Part shown: piece after piece, positions 1 through 12,200 of the stretch
How the letters are laid out: each line of letters opens with the position of its first letter
Position numbering within the stretch: the stretch's first letter is position 1
Assembly: GCA_026122225.1 (NCBI GenBank)
Contig: JANEZZ010001897.1
Span: 682,001-746,000, forward strand
Source: Heloderma charlesbogerti
Taxonomy: Eukaryota > Chordata > Lepidosauria > Squamata > Helodermatidae
Direction: 5' to 3'
Length of the DNA stretch: 64,000 bases
Notes under the pieces: generated by a model
The model's database searches: none
What the model was told of the DNA's origin: nothing
The model's input: only the letters and a program-made list of their open reading frames with translations
Program-made: the position numbers and the translations under genes

Positions 1-195
1 GGATCAGCTGCAGATATGATGTATCAGAAATGTATGCATGGATGGCAAATTTGGCCCTTAATCTTTTGCCTTTACACATTAAATCCCACATCTCAGTTTC
101 TCTTCAGAAGGAAAAAGCAACATTCCCCCACCCCCCAAGATAGAATGTAATTCACATCTGAAAACAAGGTTAGATTAAGGAAGAGAAAAACTCAC

Positions 196-242
196 TCTGT
201 CTGCAACCACAGCCTTCCGTTTGTTTTCATCCCCAGACAATC
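196..242 (-). CDS. VPS8: VPS8 coding exon 18 (last in window)
   Basis: Forty-seven bases encode the completed glycine then LSGDENKRKAVVADR. The acceptor is AACAG and the donor GTGAGT; the exon enters in phase 1 and leaves in phase 0. It belongs to the alpha-solenoid just after the propeller. The following exon is not in positions 1-195. Confidence 0.92.
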
Positions 243-3200
243 CTGTTAAAAAAATAAAATAAAAACAGAATATTTATTATTTATTACATTTCCAACTTAC
301 CCAATAGTCAATGTTCTCTGGGCCAGTACCATTTTCTTTTCAAGGCCAATGAAAAGCATCCTCACTTCTTATTACTCATAGCAATATTTTATTGCCTATT
401 CTACCACCTGCAAAAGTTCACATCTTAAAATGGAAGTTTAAAAGAAAGTGTTAAAATGCATAACTACCCCATACATGAAAGATTTACAATATAGGGCTTG
501 AGGTTACTAACCATACTATTTCCCATGCAAATCTGAAACAAGCATTTGAGGCTTATAACAGGATTTAGTTAGGTAAAAAACATACTTTCCAATGTTATGA
601 TGCATCATTCCAAGCCACCATACAAACTCAATGGCTTCATATATACCAGCATTGAAGACAACACCATGGTCTCTCTCCCTTTCTAGTCTTCACCAGCTTG
701 GCACAGTTAACCACTGTGCCTGGCACAGCTTAGCATAATTAGCCACTGCCTTGATCATCTGCTGGCTACTGCTATTCAACAGATAATTCATCTTGTGCAC
801 TATAAATGGTTTTGAACTGTGAACAAACCATTCATGTATTCCTGGCACCTATAAAATGCATTCTAAACAACAGTGTTGCTGACTTTCCACAAATTTCCAC
901 ACATAGTAACAGGTGCAAGAGTCTTTCGAAATGTTTACATTGCCCCTCCTTAAGCAGTTTGAAAGTGGAGTGTCATACATTTTCACTTCAAATTTAACAT
1001 TAGGTTTATAGATAAGAGTGTATACATGGTGATTTCTATAATATTTGCTGCTTATTTCCACAGGGTTTACACCATATAATCTGTCATTTGTGACTAGCCA
1101 CTGTCTTTCAAGTTCCTTTTACAATCCAATATCTTTTAAGAACAACAACGGTGGTGTTATGCAGTTTTACCAAGATATGGCTATGACCACTGGCTTAGAT
1201 AATGTTAAAGTGGGATTAGACAAGTTTATGGAGAATGGCTCTATCAATGGCTACCAGCCATGATAGCTAACTGGAACCTCCACGTCCAGAGGGAATAGGC
1301 CTCTGAAAGCTAGTTGACAGGAGGAAAACAGTGGGGAGGGGGAGGCTTCTGCCTTCACCCCCTGTATGTAGGCTACCCAAAAGCACTGCTGGGAACAGTA
1401 TGTTGGGAGTACATGGACTAGATAGAACTAGGAAATCCTGCAGGCATAAAGGTACTGCCTTGTCTGTTAGTCTTGTAATTTTTCTTGTTCTTAGTTTAAA
1501 CCTGTGACATTATGTATTTTGACTAGTGGTGCAACTAGGACTGGATCTTGGGGATGAAGTCAAGTGCCCTGCAGTCCAGGGGGCCCCAAATGAGCAGCTA
1601 GAGAATGGCAGGTGATGGGGCAGCGGCAAACAGACCCATCGTCTGCAGCTGCACCAGCGCAGGGGATTATGCTGCTTCATACAGCATCTTCTCTTTCTTC
1701 TAATTTTTAATAACATTTTATAGTTAGGGAGCAGCCAGCCAGGCATATTCAGGATTACAGATACCAATTTTATTATTTTACCGTAAGATTCATACTATAC
1801 TACACTATACTTTTTTTTTTACAAAATGGTGCATATTCCAAATAAATGTCTTCGCATCAGGGCAGCAGAACCAAACTCCATTTTATTCCTTTACACACAA
1901 TGGTGCTATGATTTAAGTGAGTTTGAGCATGTGAGTTTCACATTTTAGAGGACTACTTTTTTAATCAGGGCTGGCCAACAGTTGTTGGGCTTTTTTGCTC
2001 TAATATATCAGGAATGCAGAAGCAGTTTTAAAGCAGAAAATGGCAGTGGGGGGAGAAATGTTAGTTGTATGCTTAAGAAGCAAACAAATCATAGCTGTCT
2101 AAAGGTGGGGGGAGCGTATGTTCAGGGTTGAAAATCACCTGGCTTCACCACTGATTTTGACCCCAACATAAAAAAACTCCACTTTCCCCACAACAAGAAG
2201 CGAAGAGTTTTTATTTTTTTTTGTTGATTTTAGATACAACATCTAAACACACTTACCTACAACGGCCTTAGCTCTCCCTTCATGAAAGGACCATGCAAGA
2301 GCCAGAGCTTCATTAAGGCACTCTTGTTTCAGAAGGTGATCTATTCTCTAAAGTCAGATGCACAAGAGGAGCAACAGTTACAGATTATGCAGGTATGTAG
2401 ACAAATGTAATTCTAGTCAGAATACTGATAATCTATGCCAGGATTCCCTTTGCCCCTGCTGAAAACTTCAAAAGCCAAATCAAAACACAGACAAAAAGGC
2501 TTCAATCCACGGCTCTTTAATCCACTTACTTCATCGGGTCAAACAGATGCAAACTGTCAGTGACTCACAGTCTACGAAGGAAATGCCTTCAGGGAGTTCA
2601 AAGGAAAGCTACAAAAGTTGTCCACTGTTTGAAGAAAAGGCAGGCTACTATCCTAACTTGAGGGGGGGGATCTCCCTCTCTTGTGAGGCCTCTAAACACA
2701 GCGGTTCTCGCCGGACCAATCGGGCAGACTGTCTAAGCTCGGCCCCTGCCACCTCTGTCTTGGCTCTGTGTCTGCACCTGGCGTCTAAGAATTCAGGCTC
2801 TCCAAGCCCCACCTCTCCCTGCTCGCTATCTCTCACAGGGCTGTGTGAAGAGAGGCCCTCTCCGTCCAGCTGGGCCTTTGAAGCCCGAGAAGTCTCTGTC
2901 CCCATCTCTGGACAAGCCTGGGAAACGTCCTCCCCCACGTCTTGCAATTCTTCTTCAGAATTCGAGCTACTGTGCCACTCCCTGTGCTCAGAGGCAACCC
3001 TAACAATCTACAGTTAAGGCTTTAACATAAGAGTTGTAATGATTCTGCTTGTGGCTTAGACATTTCTAGAATGAATGATCAAATTCAAAAAGATTTTAAA
3101 AAAACAAATGGAGGGAGCAAACCTATCGAGATTGACAGTCGCCTCCGATCCCGGGGGCGACTGCCTAGCCAGTGCAGGGCAGGAGGAGTGGTGAGGAGCG

Positions 3201-6200
3201 GATCTCCTCCTCGCTCCCCCTGCCCTGCTTTCGCAGCTAGACAGCAGATTTTGGTTGTCTAGCCGTGGGACCTCAGAGCACAGGAAGCAGCAGCCGAACA
3301 ACACATAGGATACGTCGTACCGGCATTTCCGACTTCCCCGCCCCGGCACGCCCCCCTGGGAACGCCCTGTTTTTGCCACTTCATGCTGCTCTTCCGGGTC
3401 AGATCCGCGCTGCCTATAAGGTGGCGCGGGGGGGGTGTCGGTTCCCAGGAACTGACCTATCCTATGGCCATCTAGCCACTGACTAGCAGCCACAGGATTG
3501 TGCCCTGAAAGAACTATCACTAACTAACCCGTATATATACAATTTATCTCAGGGCAGTCACCTACTCAAAAATAGCAGGTCCACAAGTCCATTTTACAAA
3601 TAGGCACCAATTTGAAAATGATTCAAATTGTAAAATGTAAACAGCTGCCCTCTGATTACTATAGAACAGCACAGCAAGTAAATTTCAGTAAGTCTCTGCT
3701 TCATCATACAGTTGCCTTCTTACAACACTTACAGCCAAGATTTATTTATTTTATTAAAAAACATACTATCCTACTTTTTCATCAAGATTGGTCCTTCAAG
3801 CTCATTTAAAATTAATTTAAAACTATACAAAATCACATATGAAAACCGGTTGAACACACTACAATCTAAATCCAGAGATATACAGAATAGCAGCACCTAA
3901 CACCAGTTAAATAATAAGCACAGCCATATTATTTGCCATCAATTTGCCTATCTGGGATAGCATTTAACAGTACAGATTGATGAAATGAACAACATGATAA
4001 AAACTCATTAGAAGAAGGCAGTCCAGTGGTCATGTTGGAAGTGGTCATGTTGCGCTGTATCGTGAATCAAAAAGCTATTTAAGAACAGAGGGCAGATAAC
4101 AGAGCCTGCCTTTAGACAGGAATGCTTCAGTATGTTGTGTTGGTGAAAATAATACACTAAAAATGAGGACACTTATGTTTTCTGTCAATAATACGTTGTA
4201 CTCCTTCCGGCACCAGGTGAAGACCTTTTTATTCTCCCAGTATTTTAGTTTCCTGGTCTTTTAGCTTTGGTGTTTTAAATCTGTATTTTAAATCTCTGCA
4301 TTGCTGCTAGGTTTTATTCTGGTTGTACTATTACATGTGGTTTTACGCTTTCATATTTTATATTGTTTTATGCTGCACTTTGTGGTTTTAATTTTTGTGA
4401 ACTGCCTGGAGAGCTCTGGCTATTGGGCGGCATAGATAGATAGATAGAATTTAATAAATAAATAAATAAATAAATAGAAATAAATGTGTATGTTTAGTCT
4501 AAGAATGTTTGTCTTCCAGGCACTTCTATTCACCAAGTCATGAGCTAAGCACCTCATTAAACATGGGCCTTCTCTTCTCTTACCTCTCTCCAGCTTCTCA
4601 GTGTCATCACATGAACAGACTGAAACCAGAAAAAGCAAAAGGGTGAGTAATACAGTTGATTATTTAAGTATCTATTAGGAATAACGATGCTCATATTAAC
4701 GTGAAGAGGATGGTGAGGCAACATTTAGGCCCAATTAAAACATCATGCTAAACCAGCCTTCACCATCCTGGTACCCTCCAAGCCTTTGGACTATATCGCC
4801 TATCATCCCTGTCCACTGGCCATGGTGGCTGGGGCAGATGGGGGTTGTAGTTCAAAACATCTGGAGGGCCCCAAGTTCGGGGAAGGCTGTGCTAAACCAT
4901 CAGCTTCAGGTTCACATGCTTCCTTTCACCTCCTCCTTCTCTGGCACAGCTGTGATGAAGAGTTTGGAAGCTTTTGCTTCTGGTTTTGTTTAACCCCACT
5001 TTTGATGTCATTTGAACACAACAAACTGATTAACTATAGCTTCCTTGAAACAAACCAACTCCAAACATGAATTGTGCAGCTGATTTGCTTTTACAAACCA
5101 TAGCTGATTAACCACAGTTTAGGGTTCAAACTACATGACAAGCTGTCATTAATCATAAATGCAGGTGAAAGTTTCTGTTCTCCTTGTGGCTTGCTAACTG
5201 ACAGTAAGCCAAGTCTGGATGTGTTTTATTTATTTACAATATTTGTATACCGCTCCGCATCTAAAAAAGATTTTGGAGTGGTGAATATAAAAGGTAAAAT
5301 AGTAAAAGAATGAAAACATTAAAACACCAGATTAAAATTATGCTTTTTAAAAACAGAATTCCAATAGAAACCGTGGCTGATCAGTTAAGGAATGCCTCCT
5401 GGAACAGTGCTGTTTTCAGGAGGTGCTGGAAACAATACAGTGTTGGTGCCTGCCGGTCCTCCAGGGGCAGGGAGTTCCACAAGATGGGGGCCACTTCTCC
5501 TGTGGACTCCAATTGGCCATAGGTCCATGTGGAACCACCAGGAGCATGCCCTCTGATGACCTCAGTGACCAGGCAGGTTGGTAAAGGAGAAGGCATTCTC
5601 TCGAGTATCCTAGTCCCAATTTGTTTAGGGCTTTGTACACTAGTACTAAAATCTTAAACCTGGCCCAGTAGTGAATAGGCAGCCAGTGCAGATCCCTCAG
5701 CAAAGGAGATACATGCCGAAAAGGGGCAACTCCTGACAACAGCCAAGCTACTGCATTCTGCACTAGCTCCAGTTTCCAGAGCAGCATTAAGGGCAGCCCC
5801 ACATAAAGTGATAGGGGAAGTCTGGCTTAATACAAGTCAAGATCTTTGCACTAAAGCCAGCATGTGGTGGGATTGGGGGGGGGGAGAGGAGTGGGGAGGG
5901 GAGGAGAACTGGGCCCCAACACTCATTTCCCAGCTTAAAAAAACATGGCTTATGAAGCCTCAAATGATCATCTGAATCAGGCCACTGAATTGTAAATTTT
6001 CACATTTCGTTCAATATGTCAATAAGGAATCTATAATGAAATAGTCACATTATGCAAATGTATTTGAATTACATAACTTGATTAAAAGGCAGGTGATCAA
6101 TCAGCTAGCAGGTCTAATAAATAATAAAGTGAGTGATAAAAAATAACCTAACCAGACTTACCTTTGTACCTAAATAAAAAATTTGACCTCCACAGTTGCT

Positions 6201-9200
6201 GATTGACTGGTAGCAAGCCTTCTCCCCCACCAATGCCTATGAAACATGGAGTATTTTGATTTAGCGCAAGAGTAGAGCATTGGCATTTTTTATTAGTAAG
6301 AAAACATGTATGAGTAATACTGGGCAATGCAAGTATATCTCAAGCAAGACAAGCCCAGTAATTCAGCAGTTCATCCTCACTGTCTCTGAATTTGTCATTT
6401 ACATTATTATGCAAAGCAAAGGAGGGTGTTCAAAGCAAAGCAGGGCATTCAATCACTGAACATTCACCTGTGTTGTACCAGAAAAATGTTAGCACAGTGT
6501 AACAGTTACAGTGAGATGGGGTTCAATAAAATAGTTAGTGTTTATCAAATAAGTACTGGATATATTTCATTCTTGTAATTCACAATGCAGAAACCTGAAC
6601 ATATACCTTTTCTGTTCAAGTTTACCAAATGAGAGAGAGAGAAGAAAACTATGGTTAAGTTTAAGAATCTTGTGAAGTAAATACAAGAAATAAGCTCCAG
6701 TTTTTGCACACTTTGTGAGAGAGAGACAGCACGAGCAAAGGGGAGAAATGGCAGAGTTGTAAACAATTTGGCAAAGGTTGAAGTTGGAAAGGAGAGTAAA
6801 GGAGTTTCTATACACCTGCTCCTCATCACTGTAGCATTTGGAATTTGCTGGTTGGCCTGCTTATTGCCACAAGCAAGTCTAAGTTTCAAAAGGCTGAAAT
6901 GTAGTCTTTTCTAGATGTCCTTGCTATCAATTTCTGAACACAAAGAATCCAACCTGAATGGTCACACTATACACCCCCAGCATAATCGTTGATTTCATAA
7001 TTATCTAAGGCCCAACTAGAACATAACAGCATGGAATACCCAGGAAAAACTTTCTACATGGCATCAGCTTCACACAGCAACTGTAACTTTGAAAGCTGCT
7101 TACCGTGTGGATGGCCCCAGTTGTATGGAGAACTTCCATGCCAGGGCCACACATTCCTGATAGCATGTGTGCCAGCATGGAGATTTCATGTCATTGGGGC
7201 AACTTATGTGTCATTGGGGCAACCTATGTTGTGAGGAGCTATCAAATGTTATGGCTGCCATAATGGATGCATTTGCGGTAGCATCCAACACGGTGGCCAT
7301 AATTGAACTGAAGTCCCCTACAGGTCCTAAGAAGGTAGAACAGACAACGTGTCCATGTAGCTACAGTCACGGTGCATCCATGATTTAGAGTACAATGATT
7401 TTATCAAGGATTCTGCAATGCATGGGCATGCCCAGCCAACATCTGATGACATCTGATTGCTATCCTTATAAGCTCAACGAAGATATAGATAGGAAAAGTA
7501 GAGATTGTATAATGTACAGGATCTAGGCCATATTGCACTACATGCTAGATGGAGTTTCAAGCAGCCATGCTATATAGCAGCCTTCTCCAACCTGGTACCC
7601 TCCATATATTTTGGACTACAACTCCCATCATCTCTTACAATTGGCCATGCTGGCTGGAGCTGATTGGAGTTGTAGTCCGAAACATCTGTAGGGCTCTGGG
7701 TTGGGGAAGGCTGCTGTATAGAAAAGAAGAAAAAAAAAGCAATTGTGCAAAATACAAAGCTAATGCTTTTTTAAAAGGAAGATGTTATTTAACGGAAGTC
7801 TTAGGACACACCAGATTCAGATAAGAATTCTACCAAAGCAAAAGTGTTCATTAAGCACACGTTTCATTGGCAGTACCAGTGCTTGGCTGACATTGCCTCC
7901 TGTTGCCAGTGATTTGAAGTGGCTGCTGTTGTAAACTAACTGAACTTCTGAGATCTCCACAGTCTCGAGCTCTTCTTGTGTCTGACGATCTATCACATGC
8001 AGCTTTTCCACACTGTCCAGAAGCACAACTGTGTGGGAGTTTATCCACTAGAAACCAAGGAAAATTGAGAAACACTAGCAATGAATATGCACAAAACACA
8101 CCAGGTCGTATTACAATGTACTAAACAAAACTTCCCAAACCAAGTATGCAAGTACTGCAGCTAGTGGCAGTATATAACTCGCTACAAACAAGGGAGAGAG
8201 GAAAGTCATGTACTTTTCCTGGGAATATTCAATTATCACCACTATGACCAGAAGCACACAATTAAAAATGAGAAATCTTACGTATGATCTACAAAAATTC
8301 TTGCTATTATTTAACAAATCGTCTACCTTAAACACCATTGGCTTTACCCCACATTGGGACCAAGGCCCTCTTTAAGGACCAAGGTATTCAAGTGATAAAA
8401 ACTAGAGCCAATGAAACATTCTTATATGTAGGTTATATGCTTGTTCTTGTTACACATCCAGATTATTCCACCCTAAACTTCCTTTAGAGAGCAATCTTAT
8501 ATGGAGAGGCGGCCACCTCTGAACTTGGAGGCGATCGCCTATCTAATGCAGGATGGGAGGAGCGCGGAGGGGATAATCTCCTCTGCGCTTCAGCTGCCCT
8601 GCATTTGCGGCTAGATGGCCGATTTTGGCTGTCTAGCCGCAGGATATTGAAGTGCGGGGCGGGGAGGCTGGACGATGCATAGGAAGTGTCATACCGGCAC
8701 TTATGCACTCCCCGCCCCTCCCTGCTCCTAGGAACATCCCCTTTTGCCCTGCTCCGCACTGCTCTTCTGAGCCTGGAGCCCAGGAACAATTCGCACTGCC
8801 TACAAGGAGGCAGGGGAGGGGGCGGGGAGGAAGTTCTCTGGGAACCGACCCCTGAGCGCAGGTTTCTGGAAACTGACCAGTTCTATGGCCCTCTAGCTGC
8901 TGACTAGTGGCCATAGGATTGTGCCCTTAAACTGTTAATTTTGATTAATTTTCTATTCTATAATGAACTAAGGCAATCAGAAGAAAGTATGTTTGCACTG
9001 GTGTCAAGTGGAGTGGGAACACAGGAAGAACTATTTAACTGGCAAAAATGTATCTGATGCTTTGGATTCATCAGCAAATAAGAACTGTAAGAGAGAAGAT
9101 AAGGTTCCTTCTCAAACTGTTTTCTATAGAGAATGAGAAACCCTATTAAAGGTGAGAGATACAGACTTCTTTCTAAGCCACAAAATATTAGCATTTCCTA

Positions 9201-12200
9201 CTTGAATATAAGATATTCTGTTACTTACAGTAAAATTGATGAGGTCATAGTGTAGATGTAGCTGCTTCTGCTTTGTAACATGTATTGCCCCAGATTCATC
9301 TCTTTTTACCTGATGATGAAATTAAATAGTTTACTCTGTTCTCTCCCTTGCAGACAAATATTCCCTGCTTCTAATTTCATAATTTATAGCCCTTTTGTAA
9401 TCAGTGCTTGTTCTGACAGCATTAAGACGAAAGCCACCTCAAACAGCAGGAAAAGTAGGATATCAATTAAAAACAAATATACTAACAATCATTTTACATA
9501 GTGGAAAGAAAAATCAAATGCAAAATATATGATGGCAGCGATGGCAAATGAAGCCATGGATCATCCAAGAGAGACATCATTCTGGGCCTTCTTAACGAAA
9601 ATATCACAACATCCCAAACCTATGGCTTCTAATTGCATTGTTTTTTTTCCCCACTGTTAACACCAGAACATCCTATATACAAGCTTTTGCATTGTTAACA
9701 GCAGAACATCCTATATACATAGCAAATGGATATCCAGTTGTAACCAATTTCTTCATTTATACCTCTGCTGTCTTCATATAAAGAAGAATGACCATTAATC
9801 TCAGCGTACATTGAACTGAAACTCAAATTGAACAATCAGACCAGTCCTTCTCAAACAGTGGGTCCTATCATGTCCTGGATAGGTTGCACAATGAGGGGCT
9901 TTTTTCCATTTCATTTCTAGGGGCTTTTCCCCCTTTCATTGGGCCAACAGCACACCATTATTATTGTGCAGCCCCTTTAAGAGACTGGCTCTGTCCCTAT
10001 ATGTCATGCTTAAATTCTATTCTAATGCATAGTGCCTATCTATCTACACACACACTAACATTAAAAATGAAAAACATAAACTTATTCAGTGATGTCCCAT
10101 TCTTATACATGCATGCAATATTTAGGTTATAGTCATTTCTAAAGACATCCACCAACTAACAATACAGAACTACAACTTGATAATTAAAGGCATTTAACTA
10201 GAGCTATATAAGTGGAAAAAATAAACCTGCCTTTATTGTGTAGGATAGCATGTTTTAACATGATGCTATTGCTGAAATTATTCTTATTCTAAATTATCCC
10301 TTTGTAGGTCATCCAGCATTCTGAGGCCTGCACAAATGCTCCCAATATAGGTCATGGAAAGAAAGGATTTATACTGTTTACAGGACTCATTCCTGGGGGG
10401 CGGTGGGGGGGAGGCTGATTACTGTGGCAACTTTGGAACAGATTTTCTCAGGAGAAGAGCTGAATTGGATGCAAAAAGATCTAGGTTGGTTCTTTCACAA
10501 AAACATTGTATGCTAAAATGGGGTCCCCAAGGTCATTAACCATTTTTAAAGATATTTGCATGGGCAGTAATGCTACTTTGAAGGGGGTAGTATTGTCTCT
10601 CTATGGATAGCTATTGCAGGATAGTTATGGTAGCTCATATGGTTTGAAAATCCAATGGGAAATGGACCTTAATATGCAGCTGTCAGAGGCCAAGTGGAAG
10701 CAGCTTTGGGTATTCCCCCTCTCAAACCTATTTCACCACAAATCAGAGAAGAATCTTTATAAAATGTGCATAGATGGCATTTTACCCCTGTCCAAAACTA
10801 ACCCAAGGTTGTTTCTGCTATGCTGAAAGGGTTGTGGGTTAGGAGGAAAACGAATACATACGTGATTGGAGAGCCCAGTGGTTCTTGAATATTGGTGGCT
10901 ATATTTCATATTTTAGGTGAAATACCAAATCAAACAGTCAACTTTTGTGGTGCCTTAATTTTATTAATTTTACTATATTCACTGATACGAATGAACATCT
11001 AATGCACAAGGACTTGTTAAGATAATGCTCATTTGGAAGTGGCAGCTCATTGGAAGTTGAGCGATGGCCTCTTCGAACGGTTGTATTGGATAGAGTCTGG
11101 GACACAGTTTATGAGTCTTTATGATAATGCTGAGGTTGTTGAAGGGAGTGGAGACTTGAGACTCATTTATTACTGTTTTCCATTTATTGAATACATCCGT
11201 AGAAAGCACGGAGGTGAGGCCCACCAAACATTCAGCATGAATTCTGGAGGGACGTATTATGACATGTATTTGAAATCATATTATCTGTATCTTAAATTAA
11301 TGTAGACTGAACTAAGTTGTTATAAAGTTACAAGAAATAAAAAAGTTATTAAAAGACAAGAACTAATGATGTCATATTCTTGAGTTTTCCCACTTCAAAA
11401 TGTCTGAGAAGCACAAAATTAGACAACTGGTAAGAAGCAGAAAGCAGTAATTTAAATGAACTGCAGAATATATTCTATTTTTTGAGATAACAAATGGCAT
11501 TGTGATTGCACTGAACTGATATGGTTGCACTAGGACACTGGCTTTTTTCAACAGACTAGCAAGCATAAAGACTCATCTCACATTACAACTCATCTCACAT
11601 CCCCATCCTGTACTCTCAGGTACTGTAAATTAATGGCCAAGCACTCCACATAGGACTACGTATCTAAAAAGAAAATCTCCAAACTTATAGATACACGAAC
11701 CTTACCAGAAGGAAATGGACAACATCTCCTCGACAGAAGGCAAGCACAGGATTCACAGATGTCTGTACAGCAACAAAATACCATGCCAGCAATGGAACAC
11801 TGGATGGGTCCATCTGGAGTAGAAAAGATACTAGATTCTTAGCATCGTATAAGTGAAAGGAGAAAAGTGTAAAAAAAGTACGTACTAGCTTCAAAGTAAA
11901 ACATATTGGTTCAGTTTTAATTGTTTTAAGCTTTAGGAAGACTTGCTGGTTTAACTAATGATAAAGTCTTGCTCTATACAGGTTATATAAATAAATATTT
12001 TACTTATGATCAAAGCTTTATAAAACTGTGCTGTTTGCAATTTCCTACATTAGCAGCTCAATCACATGCAGAAGTGCCCTTCAGTTCAGTGGACTTAGGT
12101 GTGCCTAACTTGCATAGGATCAGGCTCTTAGTCAGGAGCTCACAGAAACACAGAAAGTAACTCCCCTACCAATGAAGAAATAACTCCCAGATCAGAGTAT

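Noticed and set aside
2547..3017. 156-codon plus-strand open frame, serine-rich
   Set aside because: It lies inside the solo LTR (2436-3005) and no splice or homology supports it.
5869..5915. G-rich run considered as a G-quadruplex element
   Set aside because: It is a single irregular purine-rich tract in an intron with no positional reason to think it functional.
11033..11305. 90-codon plus frame
   Set aside because: No family motif; it sits in a decayed repeat fragment related to 49155-49520.
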